From: Ulvibacterium marinum
GTDB taxonomy: Bacteria > Bacteroidota > Bacteroidia > Flavobacteriales > Flavobacteriaceae
Assembly (NCBI RefSeq): GCF_003626755.1
Contig: NZ_RBCJ01000001.1
Span: 1,606,968 to 1,670,967, forward strand
Reading direction: 5' to 3'
Length of the DNA stretch: 64,000 nt
A program made the translations under genes and the position numbers. Below the pieces are notes generated by a model. That model was not told the origin of the DNA, did no database searches, and saw only the letters and a list, made by a program, of their open reading frames with translations. Positions 35,139 through 43,812 of the stretch are shown in pieces (position 1 is the first letter of the stretch; every line of letters starts with the position of its first letter).

Positions 35139-35319
35139 TTATAAAAATACATGATTTTATTGTGAATAAAAAGGCTTTACATTCACCACAACCATAAATT
35201 TAACAGTCATTGGGAGCTTTTTGTAGCTTCTATTACAATTGTTGGCAATAAATCCATTTTAACGAGAAGTCAACGTTTTTAACAATTATCTTTGTTATAG
35301 ACCGTTTTAAAGCTGATTT

Positions 35320-35652
35320 ATGATTTTAGTCTTTAAACACCTCTTTTACAAAAACTATGTAGGGCTATCCCTTTGGCCTTTCATTTTTTTAAAGCACAAT
35401 GAGCTTAAAAAGGACGCTGTGCTTATAAATCATGAGAAAATACATTTGAGGCAGCAACTGGAACTATTGATTTTACCCTTTTATATCTTTTATATCCTTG
35501 AATGGCTTTTAAGGACCGTACTATATTTGAATACGTATAGGGCCTACCAGAATATGAGTTTTGAACGTGAAGCCTATCACAATGAGAAAGACCTCAATTA
35601 TCTGGACCGCAGGAGGCCATTCAGTTTCATGAACTATTTTTTTCGTACGTAA
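35320..35652 (+). CDS. Small membrane protein with an HExxH motif, possible metallopeptidase
   Basis: 110 residues. Residues about 42-54 read NHEKIHLRQQLEL, a zinc-protease-type HExxH (HEKIH). It is followed by a membrane helix (about 53-72) and a possible third ligand Glu in FEREAYHNEKD (about 84-94). The N-terminal segment (LSLWPFIFLKHNELKKDA) is also hydrophobic. M56- or M48-like proteins put HExxH next to membrane helices, but this is much shorter. I treat activity as possible, not shown. Ten bases separate it from the desulfhydrase-like gene, so they are probably co-transcribed. Confidence 0.7.
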   Translation: MILVFKHLFYKNYVGLSLWPFIFLKHNELKKDAVLINHEKIHLRQQLELLILPFYIFYILEWLLRTVLYLNTYRAYQNMSFEREAYHNEKDLNYLDRRRPFSFMNYFFRT

Positions 35653-35661
35653 GCCTTTGGT

Positions 35662-36573
35662 GTGTTTGTGGAAAATCAACCAATACGCCTACCTGTCCTT
35701 ACAGATAATAAAATATCCCTCTTTATCAAAAGGGAAGACCTTATCCATCCGCTCATTTCAGGTAATAAGTATAGAAAGCTCAAATACAACCTTATCAAAG
35801 CCAGGGAGGATGGCTTCGATGCTCTGCTCACCTTTGGTGGAGCTTATTCCAATCATATCGCAGCGACAGCCTATGCCGGTAAAGTGCATGGGTTTAAGAC
35901 CATCGGAATTATTCGGGGTGAGGAACTGGAAGAGAAATGGAGGCTTAACCCTACCTTAAAATTGGCCAAGGAGCATGGAATGCAGTTTAAATTTGTCTCC
36001 AGGGATGTGTATGGAGATAAGGACAATATCCATTTTCACCGTGAATTGGAAAACGAGTTTGGATCGCATTATTTGTTACCGGAAGGCGGAACCAATGCAT
36101 TGGCCATAAAAGGTTGTGAAGAGATTTTGACCCCTAATGACAATGATTGCGATGTGCTTTGTTGTTCCGTTGGTACAGGAGGAACCTTGGCTGGAATTAG
36201 CAATGCAGCCTTGCCACATCAGCAAGTTTTAGGGTTTCCGGCATTGAAGGGCGATTTTTTACAGGAAGATATTCGTAAATTTGCGCGAAAGGAAAATTGG
36301 GTTTTGCAAACAGCGTATCATTTTGGAGGTTATGCTAAAGTATCCAAAACTCTTGTAGACTTTGTAAATGATTTTTACAAACAAACTCAAATACTACTTG
36401 ATCCCATTTATACAGGAAAAATGATGTTCGGACTATTGGATATGGCACAAAACAAAAGCTTTAAACCAAGAACAAGAATTTTAGCCGTACATACGGGGGG
36501 ACTGCAAGGTATAGAAGGAATGAACCGTGTGCTAAAACAAAAAAAATTACCGTTAATCAATGTACACGATTAA
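35662..36573 (+). CDS. PLP-dependent ACC deaminase/D-cysteine desulfhydrase family enzyme
   Basis: 303 residues. There is no ATG at the 5' end; the conserved start (VENQPIRLPVL) requires GTG 35662 or 35668. The PLP Lys is in REDLIHPLISGNKYRKLKYN (Lys of NKYRK), with the Ser/Asn phosphate loop TFGGAYSNHIAATAY (about 61-75) and the glycine-rich SVGTGGTLAGI (about 172-182). This is the tryptophan-synthase-beta-fold group acting on D-cysteine or 1-aminocyclopropane-1-carboxylate; the family does not fix the substrate. It lies between the HExxH protein and the glucosaminidase gene, all plus strand. Confidence 0.88.
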   Translation: MFVENQPIRLPVLTDNKISLFIKREDLIHPLISGNKYRKLKYNLIKAREDGFDALLTFGGAYSNHIAATAYAGKVHGFKTIGIIRGEELEEKWRLNPTLKLAKEHGMQFKFVSRDVYGDKDNIHFHRELENEFGSHYLLPEGGTNALAIKGCEEILTPNDNDCDVLCCSVGTGGTLAGISNAALPHQQVLGFPALKGDFLQEDIRKFARKENWVLQTAYHFGGYAKVSKTLVDFVNDFYKQTQILLDPIYTGKMMFGLLDMAQNKSFKPRTRILAVHTGGLQGIEGMNRVLKQKKLPLINVHD

Positions 36574-36584
36574 ATTGGGGTTCT

Positions 36585-37424
36585 ATGATTAGAAAAGGGG
36601 CATGGATCATTGTCTTGGGTGTTTTGTTTATGGGCTGTAAGGCAAAAAAACGCACTACCTATGGAAATGGAAAAAAAGGGCAATCGGCAAAAACCGTCAA
36701 AACAGGAAAGACCCAAAAAGCCGACGATGGTTTATATCCTTTGCCAGAAGATACCGGAAAATTCGTGAGATTTGAGATTTCGTCCATTTCAGAGTACATC
36801 GACACATTTTCTGAAATTGCCCAATTTGAAATGAAGGCCTATGGAATACCGGCTAGTATCACTTTGGCCCAAGGACTTCTGGAAAGTGGTTTTGGTAGGG
36901 GCGAGCTTGCAAAAAAGACCAATAATCATTTTGGAATAAAGTGCCATACGGGCTGGCAGGGGGATTATGACTTTCATGATGATGATGAGCGGGGCGAATG
37001 CTTTCGCAAATACAATCATCCTATGTATTCCTATCGGGATCACAGTATTTTTTTGGCGAACCGCTCTCGCTATGCCTTTTTGTTCAACCTACCCCCAAAC
37101 GATTACAAGCGTTGGGCAAAGGGACTAAAACAAGCAGGTTATGCCACGGATAAGCGCTATCCCCAAAAATTGATTCAATTAATAGAGCAACACCGATTGC
37201 ATAAATACGATAGGGCCGTTATTCGCAAAAGATATGATAAAAAAGAGGTGGTTGAAGTATCCCAAAGGAATATTTACATAGTCAAAAAGGGCGATACCCT
37301 GTATTCCATATCCCGAAAATATCTTGTCTCAGTAGATGAATTAAAGCGCTGGAACGGCATTAGGGGCAATACCATCTCAATAGGTCAGGAACTTACCATA
37401 AAATCTACACAAATCAACAAATAA
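36585..37424 (+). CDS. Glucosaminidase-LysM lipoprotein (peptidoglycan hydrolase)
   Basis: 279 residues. The signal peptide ends in LFMGCKAK (lipobox Cys18). The glucosaminidase domain (about 60-205) has [20 protein letters not shown] with the catalytic Glu, NNHFGIKC and [11 protein letters not shown] LysM repeat follows at the C-terminus (about 230-275: [38 protein letters not shown]). It probably cleaves GlcNAc-MurNAc bonds at the outer membrane or periplasm. Its stop overlaps the hemL start (TAATG). Confidence 0.93.
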   Translation: MIRKGAWIIVLGVLFMGCKAKKRTTYGNGKKGQSAKTVKTGKTQKADDGLYPLPEDTGKFVRFEISSISEYIDTFSEIAQFEMKAYGIPASITLAQGLLESGFGRGELAKKTNNHFGIKCHTGWQGDYDFHDDDERGECFRKYNHPMYSYRDHSIFLANRSRYAFLFNLPPNDYKRWAKGLKQAGYATDKRYPQKLIQLIEQHRLHKYDRAVIRKRYDKKEVVEVSQRNIYIVKKGDTLYSISRKYLVSVDELKRWNGIRGNTISIGQELTIKSTQINK

Positions 37425-38704
37425 TGCTGTATCAAAGAAGTAGCTCCTTGTTCGCGGAGGCCAAAAAATATATCCCCGGAGGGGTAAACTCCCCTGTCCG
37501 TGCCTTTAAGGCGGTAGGAGGAGACCCTATTTTCGTTAATGAGGCAAAAGGAGCTTATTTATATGATGAGGACGGGAACAGGCTTATCGATTACATTGCC
37601 TCATGGGGCCCCTTGATTTTGGGGCATGCTTATGCCCCTGTGGTCGACGCGGTAATCGATAAAGCGAAAAAGGGAACTTCCTTTGGAATGCCAACGGAAA
37701 TAGAAACCGAGTTGGCCCAATTGACGGTATCCATGGTGCCGAATATTGATAAGATTCGCTTTGTAAATAGTGGTACCGAAGCATGTATGAGCGCCATTCG
37801 CTTGGCACGGGGTTATACTGGTAGGGACAAGATCATCAAATTTGCGGGTTGTTATCATGGGCATTCGGATTCCTTTTTGATACAGGCAGGAAGTGGGGCG
37901 GTTACCTTTGGTACGCCAAACAGTCCCGGGGTTACCCAAGGGACGGCCAAGGACACCCTTTTGGCCCCGTACAATGATTTGGAAAGTGTAAAAGCATTGA
38001 CTCAAGCAAACAGAGGTGAAATCGCTGCGATTATCATTGAGCCTGTGGCGGGTAATATGGGCTGTATTGTACCCCGGGAGGGCTTTTTGGAAGGTCTTCG
38101 GGAACTGTGTAACCGAGAAGGGATATTATTGTTGTTCGATGAGGTCATGACAGGATTCCGCTTAGCCAAAGGAGGAGCACAAGAAGCTCTGGGCATCAAT
38201 GCGGATATGGTGATGTTTGGAAAGGTAATCGGCGGCGGGCTACCTGTAGGGGCTTTTGCTGCCCGCTCGGAGATTATGGCACATCTGGCACCGGAGGGGC
38301 CCGTATACCAGGCGGGAACCTTAAGTGGAAACCCTCTGGCCATGGGTGCAGGGTTGGCCATGCTTACCCAACTCAATGAACATCCTGAAGTTTTTGAAAG
38401 TTTGGCGGACAAGACGGAACACTTGTATGAAGGTTTTGATAATGTGCTGCGCAAAAAAGGTATTCCTTATCAAATCAACCGTTTTGGAAGTATGATTTCG
38501 GTACATTTCACAAATGCCCCGGTAATGGATTTTGAGACTTCGGCCAAGGGAAATAACGAGACTTTTAAAAAGTACTTCCATGGGATGTTGGAAAAAGGGA
38601 TTTACTTACCGCCCAGTGCCTTTGAGAGCTATTTTTTAAATGATGCCCTGAGCTATGGCGATTTGGACGAAACCATTGCAGCCCTAGATGCCTTGGATTT
38701 GTGA
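37424..38704 (+). CDS. hemL: Glutamate-1-semialdehyde 2,1-aminomutase
   Basis: 426 residues. It makes 5-aminolevulinate from glutamate-1-semialdehyde in the C5 route to haem. PLP Lys is K267 in [13 protein letters not shown], with [19 protein letters not shown] (about 113-131) and DEVMTGFR (about 239-246). The length is typical. It overlaps the glucosaminidase stop by one base. No other haem gene is adjacent. Confidence 0.96.
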   Translation: MLYQRSSSLFAEAKKYIPGGVNSPVRAFKAVGGDPIFVNEAKGAYLYDEDGNRLIDYIASWGPLILGHAYAPVVDAVIDKAKKGTSFGMPTEIETELAQLTVSMVPNIDKIRFVNSGTEACMSAIRLARGYTGRDKIIKFAGCYHGHSDSFLIQAGSGAVTFGTPNSPGVTQGTAKDTLLAPYNDLESVKALTQANRGEIAAIIIEPVAGNMGCIVPREGFLEGLRELCNREGILLLFDEVMTGFRLAKGGAQEALGINADMVMFGKVIGGGLPVGAFAARSEIMAHLAPEGPVYQAGTLSGNPLAMGAGLAMLTQLNEHPEVFESLADKTEHLYEGFDNVLRKKGIPYQINRFGSMISVHFTNAPVMDFETSAKGNNETFKKYFHGMLEKGIYLPPSAFESYFLNDALSYGDLDETIAALDALDL

Positions 38705-38750
38705 AGGGTGTTTAAATAGCGTCAAGCCCTATCGTATGGATATTCCGAAT

Positions 38751-39233
38751 TTATGCCTTTCGTATCGGAATCCATAATTCTTCCTCCGAATTAGGGTCTT
38801 CATTTTTGTATTTTTCGCCCATAATGGCAAAGTGGGGCCTACTGTCCAAAAGATAATCCGAATTGGGGATCCAGGTTCCAAAAATGTAGGCATACGCCTT
38901 AGGTGCCTCGCTTGCCTTTCCTTTATAAAGGAAAACGGCATAAAGCCCCTTTGGGATTTCCAAAGGTTCCATAGCACTTGGGATGAATTCCAAATGCGAT
39001 ACCGGTACGGCGGCCCATTTTTCGAATAGCTTTTCCGGACTATAATATTCAAAAAATAAGGTTTCGTTGTAAACTTCAACTGAAAAAAGTTCCGTGCCTA
39101 ACCTATTTTGGATTCGTCCTATTTGGGGCATAAAACCTTGCCAAAGTTCTAGTGTCCGGTTAGCGGTAAGGGACATTTTCAACCGCTTCCCAATGAATTT
39201 GGTAGTAGGGAATAGTTCTATTCTAGGTTCCAC
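38751..39233 (-). CDS. GyrI-like/effector-binding domain protein
   Basis: 160 residues if GTG 39233 is the start (VEPRIELFPTTKFIGKRLKM). The open frame extends to 39383 but then overlaps the aquaporin gene, and those residues are a shadow. The AraC effector-binding (GyrI-like) fold is suggested by the beta-strand pattern, the KWAAVPVS segment, GLYAVFLYKGKASEAPKAYA and the end YIFGTWIPNSDYLLDSRPHF followed by EELWIPI. Such stand-alone domains bind small amphipathic ligands. 50 bases downstream of aqpZ. Confidence 0.78.
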   Translation of the reverse strand: MEPRIELFPTTKFIGKRLKMSLTANRTLELWQGFMPQIGRIQNRLGTELFSVEVYNETLFFEYYSPEKLFEKWAAVPVSHLEFIPSAMEPLEIPKGLYAVFLYKGKASEAPKAYAYIFGTWIPNSDYLLDSRPHFAIMGEKYKNEDPNSEEELWIPIRKA

Positions 39234-39283
39234 TTGCCATTTCTTTTTCGTCCGGGCAATTTGAAAACAAGGATAACCTTGTT

Positions 39284-39970
39284 CTATTCCTTTTCGGGTG
39301 AAATGAATTTGTAAACGAGTCCGGCCAAAAGAGCCCCCAGAATGGGTGCTACCCAAAACAGCCATAATTGACCGATGGCCCAATCACCTACAAACAAAGC
39401 TTGGCTTGTACTTCTTGCCGGATTTACCGAGGTATTGGTTACGGGAATACTTATCAAGTGGATGAGTGTAAGCCCCAATCCTATGGCCAATCCCGCGAAT
39501 CCTTGTGCCGCTTTGGAATGTGTTGCTCCTAAAATAATAATCAAAAACATAAAGGTCATGACGATTTCAGTCACCAAAGCAGCGACCAGACCATATCCTC
39601 CAGGAGAGTGTTCCCCATAACCATTGGCGGCAAAACCGCCCAGCTCAAATCCAGGTTTTCCACTTGCAATTAGGTATAGGATACCGGCCCCGGCAATACC
39701 GCCCAAAACCTGCGCAATGATGTAAGGGAGTAGTTCTTTTTTTTCAAAACGGCCTCCCATCCAAAGCCCAATGGAAACGGCCGGATTAAGATGACATCCC
39801 GAAATGTGCCCAATGGCATAGGCCATGGTTAAAACGGTTAGGCCAAAGGCAAGGGCAACGCCGACAAATCCAATACCCAATTCTGGATAGGCAGCGGCTA
39901 AAACGGCACTCCCACATCCTCCCAATACGAGCCATAAGGTTCCGATAAATTCTGCAACTAATTTTTTCAT
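39284..39970 (-). CDS. aqpZ: Aquaporin Z
   Basis: 228 residues, six membrane helices and two half-helices carrying the NPA motifs: [15 protein letters not shown] (about 59-73) and [20 protein letters not shown] (about 177-196). The ar/R filter Arg follows the second [13 protein letters not shown] at the N-terminus is typical of AqpZ. Water conduction is expected. The only minus-strand neighbour is the GyrI-like gene. Confidence 0.96.
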   Translation of the reverse strand: MKKLVAEFIGTLWLVLGGCGSAVLAAAYPELGIGFVGVALAFGLTVLTMAYAIGHISGCHLNPAVSIGLWMGGRFEKKELLPYIIAQVLGGIAGAGILYLIASGKPGFELGGFAANGYGEHSPGGYGLVAALVTEIVMTFMFLIIILGATHSKAAQGFAGLAIGLGLTLIHLISIPVTNTSVNPARSTSQALFVGDWAIGQLWLFWVAPILGALLAGLVYKFISPEKE

Positions 39971-40429
39971 AATTCTCTGGTGTTAATGGTTATTATTGTG
40001 TGTTTATTACCCAGAAATATAGTGAAATTGTGGGACAAGGCATGTATGGATTGATGCAAATCATGGAATATAAACCTCCGTCTAGAAGAGTTTTTGGCAA
40101 TAATCCAAGGGATGGAGCAGGCGTTTGCCCTATTGATTGATGACCTGAGGTATTTTGTGCCTCTTAGCAGGCTTATGTTTTTGAAGAATTTGCTGAAGCC
40201 TCGGTTAGAGCTTCCTATGGCTTTGTAGATACCATTTCATGTAATAGGGGTAAGCCAAATATATACGATAACATAGGGAACGCCTAAAAACCCATATCAT
40301 TCGTCATTACGAACAAAGTGAAGTAATCTGTTTATTTCTTCCCAAGAAGCTACAGATTGCTTCGTACCTCGCAATGATAGAAAATGTGGGGTTTTTAGGC
40401 ATGCTCCTCACACTAGGACATAAAGCCCG
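39971..40429. other. 459-base intergenic region
   Basis: From 39971 to about 40270 I see no credible ORF and no terminator I trust. The right part contains the palindromic element 40282-40400, entered separately. Confidence 0.5.
40282..40400. repeat. Nested palindromic repeat, MITE/REP-like
   Basis: GCCTAAAAACCC (40282-40293) is perfectly inverted at 40389-40400 (GGGTTTTTAGGC). Inside, CGTCATTACGAA...GAAGTAATCTG (40302-40330) and CAGATTGCTTCGTACCTCGCAATGA (about 40353-40377) form a second, imperfect inverted pair. The inner unit resembles the CGTCATTGCGAGG...CAATGACG repeats scattered through many Bacteroidota genomes. It carries no ORF. Confidence 0.7.
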
Positions 40430-40876
40430 TTATCGTCTACCTCTTTTGCCCTCGCTCCGCTCTTTTCCACGCATTTTTCTTTTATGGAAATGCAATTTCT
40501 CCCATTTTTCATATTGTTCCGGGGAAAGAATCGCTTTTATTTCGGCCTTATGGGCAATCTGATTGTCCAAATGTTCCAATTGCAGTTCATAGCGCTCCTC
40601 TGAGGTCGGTTTTTTGGAATCACCGCTTTCTTTCCTTGCCTTTCGTTCTTCCATTTTAGCCTTGCGAAGTTTGGCGTTCTCCAAATTTAATACCTGAACT
40701 TGCTTTTGTTGTGTGTCACTGAGGTCCAAGGCCAAGGTCATTTTTTTGGTGTGTAGGGTGGCGATCTGTTCCGGGGTCAGGTCCTTCATGGCCTCCCTAT
40801 GATGATTTTTTTGCCCTTTTTGCGCCATAACAGTTGCTCCTGCCAATAGCATAACTAATACTAATGTTTTTTTCAT
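40430..40876 (-). CDS. Spy/DUF4890-like periplasmic protein
   Basis: 148 residues from ATG 40876 (MKKTLVLVMLLAGATVMA, a signal peptide); an upstream in-frame ATG at 40972 adds a non-signal segment and is rejected. The mature part is helical and highly charged with LTPEQIATLHTKKMTLALDL and ILSPEQYEKWEKL, the two LTxxQ-type motifs of Spy/CpxP-like chaperones (DUF4890 group). The tail is very basic (KRKMRGKERSEGKRGRR). A periplasmic chaperone or stress role is inferred from the family. Confidence 0.82.
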   Translation of the reverse strand: MKKTLVLVMLLAGATVMAQKGQKNHHREAMKDLTPEQIATLHTKKMTLALDLSDTQQKQVQVLNLENAKLRKAKMEERKARKESGDSKKPTSEERYELQLEHLDNQIAHKAEIKAILSPEQYEKWEKLHFHKRKMRGKERSEGKRGRR

Positions 40877-40993
40877 GTCTTTATATTTTATGATTTTCAG
40901 AAGTAGGACTTGGAGATTAAGAAGAGGTTTAATCATGGTAGTGAAGTTTGTGATTTCTTTAACGAAGCGCAATAGGCAACTACATTAAAAGAA

Positions 40994-41020
40994 AAAGGTG
41001 CGGATAAACTCCACACCTTT
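40994..41020 (-). terminator. Terminator of the 58-residue gene
   Basis: On the minus strand AAAGGTGTGGA, a short loop and TCCGCACCTTT pair (one mismatch), followed by TTCTTTT. It begins 27 bases after the stop at 41047. Confidence 0.8.
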
Positions 41021-41046
41021 GGTTGTAATATATTGATTTTGGTTGG

Positions 41047-41223
41047 TTATTTCAGGGTATCTTCAAATACTTCGGCCTGAGGCGCATAATTTTCCACATC
41101 TACCTTAACTAATTCTGGAGATTCTTTTTGATTTTGCAAATCTTCAGGCTCTACGATGTAATACATAGCAGCAGAGGCCATAAAACAAGTGAAATAAAGT
41201 AAACTTTTAATTTTGGGGGACAT
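41047..41223 (-). CDS. Small exported protein, 58 residues
   Basis: ATG 41223 to TAA 41047-41049. The N-terminus MSPKIKSLLYFTCFMASAAM is a membrane segment or signal peptide. The rest is acidic (EPEDLQNQKESPELVKVDVE) and ends EVFEDTLK. No family is recognised. Reality is supported by its own terminator at 40994-41020, a conventional signal-like start and the lack of any overlapping gene. Function unknown. Confidence 0.65.
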   Translation of the reverse strand: MSPKIKSLLYFTCFMASAAMYYIVEPEDLQNQKESPELVKVDVENYAPQAEVFEDTLK

Positions 41224-41515
41224 AATTATTGATTTTTTTGATTATTTCTCTAAGATAGACCAAGGAAATCCCCAAAAGGAACCAATGTTGTGAAATGCAT
41301 AACTTGATGGGGTGAACGAGCCAAATTCTGTGGTCACCACTATTATCACTTTCCGATTATCGTGTTGGGATTCATAACATCGGATTTTTAGGCCTTTTGG
41401 TCGATAGGAGGTCGAAAAGGCTTAAAGTTTTCATAAAAGCGTAACACTTTGAATTAAGGATAGTCTTATAGACAGAGAATCTTCATTTTAGAGTTAATTT
41501 GAATTAGTCAAAAAA

Positions 41516-41546
41516 GGGCCGGCTTTTCGGCCGGCCCCTTTTTTCC
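41516..41546 (+). terminator. Strong GC hairpin with T-run, no gene reads into it
   Basis: GGGCCGGC (41516-41523), six-base loop, GCCGGCCC (41530-41537), with an A-run before and CTTTTTT after, so it could act in both directions. The nearest genes point away from it (58-residue gene leftward, 132-residue gene rightward). An untranslated RNA could end here. No promoter is evident. Confidence 0.7.
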
Positions 41547-41577
41547 GGAATTGACCGAAACAGAATACCGACTAAAA

Positions 41578-41685
41578 ATGAAGAGTATAGAAATTAACAA
41601 AAAAATAACGCAAAAGTGGATAAACTCCATTTGGCAAAAATTAGGATATAAAATTGAGAAGAACGTAAAAAAAATTAAGCTATAG
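41578..41685 (+). CDS. Possible 35-residue lysine-rich peptide
   Basis: ATG 41578 to TAG 41685, product MKSIEINKKITQKWINSIWQ and a further 15 residues rich in Lys and Ile. It is amphipathic and basic, as in small toxins or antimicrobial-like peptides, but also what any AT-rich frame gives. It starts 32 bases after the hairpin at 41516-41546. I am not confident that it is translated. Confidence 0.2.
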   Translation: MKSIEINKKITQKWINSIWQKLGYKIEKNVKKIKL

Positions 41686-41823
41686 TATGGGGTTGGCAAA
41701 TAAGAGGCCTTTACATTGACAACCCTATTTCTAGACATTTTTTGAAAATTTGTCCAGAGCTTAAAAGAGGCAATAATTGGTTTTTATAACGTTATATCCT
41801 TTCATACAATTAACCATATCGTT

Positions 41824-42222
41824 ATGAGTTTTAAAAGAGCAACCCTAAGTATCGCAATTGGTCTATTATTTGCCAATGGAATATTGGCACACCGACCAGA
41901 GAAAGAATTTGACATTAATAGTATAACCTATATTGAGGAAGAAGCCCAAGTTGACCTCGGGTTTGACACCGCGGATTATTTGCCGGAAGGTTTCGATCCG
42001 TATACCATATATTTTGACCTGAATTCCGTTTCTTATATGGAAGAAGAGGGACTGCCGCAGCTTGAGGAGTTAAAGATTTATCTGCCCGCAGACTTTGATG
42101 CCTATGCCGATCCAAGTTCGGTGGAAGGAATCAATTATATGGATTCCAGTGATGATATCGAAATGGATTTTGAGACGGCAGAGTACTTGCCTGAGTCATT
42201 TAACGTTTACCAGAGAAAGTAA
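41824..42222 (+). CDS. Acidic exported repeat protein, 132 residues
   Basis: A signal peptide (about 1-22, ending in ANGILA) is followed by three imperfect repeats of about 31-33 residues: 30-60, 65-94 and 98-129. The repeat consensus has NSITYIEEE near the front and YLPEGFDPY at the end (YLPEGFDPY, YLPADFDAY, YLPESFNVY). The mature chain is strongly acidic and rich in Tyr. I do not recognise a domain with known function; proteins with YLPEGFDPY-type repeats occur in Flavobacteriaceae. Ends at a clear terminator. Confidence 0.75.
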   Translation: MSFKRATLSIAIGLLFANGILAHRPEKEFDINSITYIEEEAQVDLGFDTADYLPEGFDPYTIYFDLNSVSYMEEEGLPQLEELKIYLPADFDAYADPSSVEGINYMDSSDDIEMDFETAEYLPESFNVYQRK

Positions 42223-42247
42223 GAGTACATTAAAAATAGATGAACGG

Positions 42248-42280
42248 GCCCTGGGCAATTTGTCCAGGGCTTTCTTTTTT
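42248..42280 (+). terminator. Bidirectional terminator between convergent genes
   Basis: GCCCTGG (42248-42254) pairs with CCAGGGC (42264-42270), followed by TTTCTTTTTT. It ends the 132-residue gene, and the T-run overlaps the stop codon of the SLC13 gene on the other strand. Confidence 0.85.
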
Positions 42281-43710
42281 CAAAAAATCAAGGGTAATAT
42301 AAATTGGAACATCAAGATCAAAAGCCCAACCGCAATAAGGTTAAGCATTATCCCTACCCGGGCCATTTGATGTACCCTTATATAACCACTTGCAAAAACG
42401 ATCGCATTGGGCGGAGTGGCCATAGGGAGCATAAAAGCGCAGCTACTTGCTATGGTTACCGGAATCAATAAGTACAAGATAGGAATTTCGAGGCCTATCG
42501 CAATACCGGCCACTACAGGGGCCAAAACGGCTACCAGAGCTACGTTGCTCATTAATTCGGTCATAAAGAGCATTAAAAAAATCAGTAGCGCCGCGGTAAG
42601 CAAAATGGAGATTTCACTGGCAGCTATGGCGTTGGCCACCATATCCACTATACCACTTACGGACATCCCTTTCGCCAAAGCCAACCCACCGCCAAAAAGA
42701 ATCAAAATGCCCCAGGCCAATTTTGAAGTATCTCGCCAATGGATTAAAAAATCACCCTTTCTCAGGTTGTAAGGAGCCGCAAAAAGGGAAATAGCGGCAA
42801 ACATACTAATGATGGTATCTGAAAGTCCTAAAGCGGGAAATATTTTGTTGATAAGGGTTCTAAAGATCCACAGGAAAACAGTGATGCCAAAAATGACCAA
42901 GACCATTTTTTCCTTTCCGCTCGTTGGCCCTAATTTTTGAAGCTCGGAATTGATAACTTCCTTGGACGCCGTAAACTTTAGCTGTTTATTGGGAAACATC
43001 CATTTCACCAATACCAAATAGCTGATAGCGATCATAACGAAAGAAAAGGGAACCCCGATAACCATCCATTTTAAAAAGGATATTTCAATGTTATATTCAT
43101 TTTCCAAGAGCCCGATCATAACAGAATTGGGAGGTGTGCCGATAACTGTGGCAATACCGCCGGCATTGGCAGAAAAGGCAATCCCCAACATCACGCTAAG
43201 GGCGAAATTCTGATCGTTTTTGGTAAAACCATCGGCATCATTGATCAATAATCCAATAACGGACATAGCAATAGGTAACATCACCACGGTACTGGCCGTA
43301 TTGCTGATCCACATACTTAGGGATGCCGTGGCAATCATGAATCCCAGTACCACTTTATTCGGAGTAGTTCCTGTTACCTTTATAATACTTAGGGCAATAC
43401 GTTTGTGCAGGTTTACCTTTTCCAGTGCAAGTGCCATAACAAAGCCACCAAAGAAGAGGAAAACTATGGGGCTTCCATAATTGGCCCCTACATCTGTCAT
43501 CGGCATTACCTTGAGGATGGGAAACAGTAGCAAGGGCAGAAGAGCGGTTACCGATATGGACACCGCTTCGGTAATCCACCAGATGACCATCCAGACGGCA
43601 ACGCCGATGACGGCATCTCCTTGTTCGGAAACCAGCTGAAAAGGTAGATTGATTATGACAAAAAATAAAATGGGGCCTAAAAAAAGACCTAGTTTCCTAC
43701 TGATTTCCAT
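42280..43710 (-). CDS. SLC13/DASS family sodium-coupled anion transporter
   Basis: 476 residues, 11-13 membrane segments. The family carries dicarboxylates, sulfate or citrate with sodium. Visible signatures: WWITEAVSISVTALLPLLLF (about 44-63), MLGIAFSANAGGIATVIGTP (about 174-193) and ASSCAFMLPMATPPNAIVFA (about 422-441), which contain the two Ser-Asn/Thr substrate-binding repeats. The substrate is not determined. Its gene lies downstream of the four-gene cytochrome/DUF1501 block on the same strand, across a 102-base gap. Confidence 0.93.
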   Translation of the reverse strand: MEISRKLGLFLGPILFFVIINLPFQLVSEQGDAVIGVAVWMVIWWITEAVSISVTALLPLLLFPILKVMPMTDVGANYGSPIVFLFFGGFVMALALEKVNLHKRIALSIIKVTGTTPNKVVLGFMIATASLSMWISNTASTVVMLPIAMSVIGLLINDADGFTKNDQNFALSVMLGIAFSANAGGIATVIGTPPNSVMIGLLENEYNIEISFLKWMVIGVPFSFVMIAISYLVLVKWMFPNKQLKFTASKEVINSELQKLGPTSGKEKMVLVIFGITVFLWIFRTLINKIFPALGLSDTIISMFAAISLFAAPYNLRKGDFLIHWRDTSKLAWGILILFGGGLALAKGMSVSGIVDMVANAIAASEISILLTAALLIFLMLFMTELMSNVALVAVLAPVVAGIAIGLEIPILYLLIPVTIASSCAFMLPMATPPNAIVFASGYIRVHQMARVGIMLNLIAVGLLILMFQFILPLIF

Positions 43711-43812
43711 GAAGGTAGATTAATGCCCCTAAACTATGTTTTTTCTTTTGGTTTTAAAAATTTGTGTTTGGGCAAACCTGCGCTTTTCCATCTATGAATT
43801 GATGCCATAGGC

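Noticed and set aside
38729..39079. 116-codon minus-strand ORF next to the GyrI-like gene
   Set aside because: It overlaps the GyrI-like frame, which has the domain pattern and sensible spacing from aqpZ.
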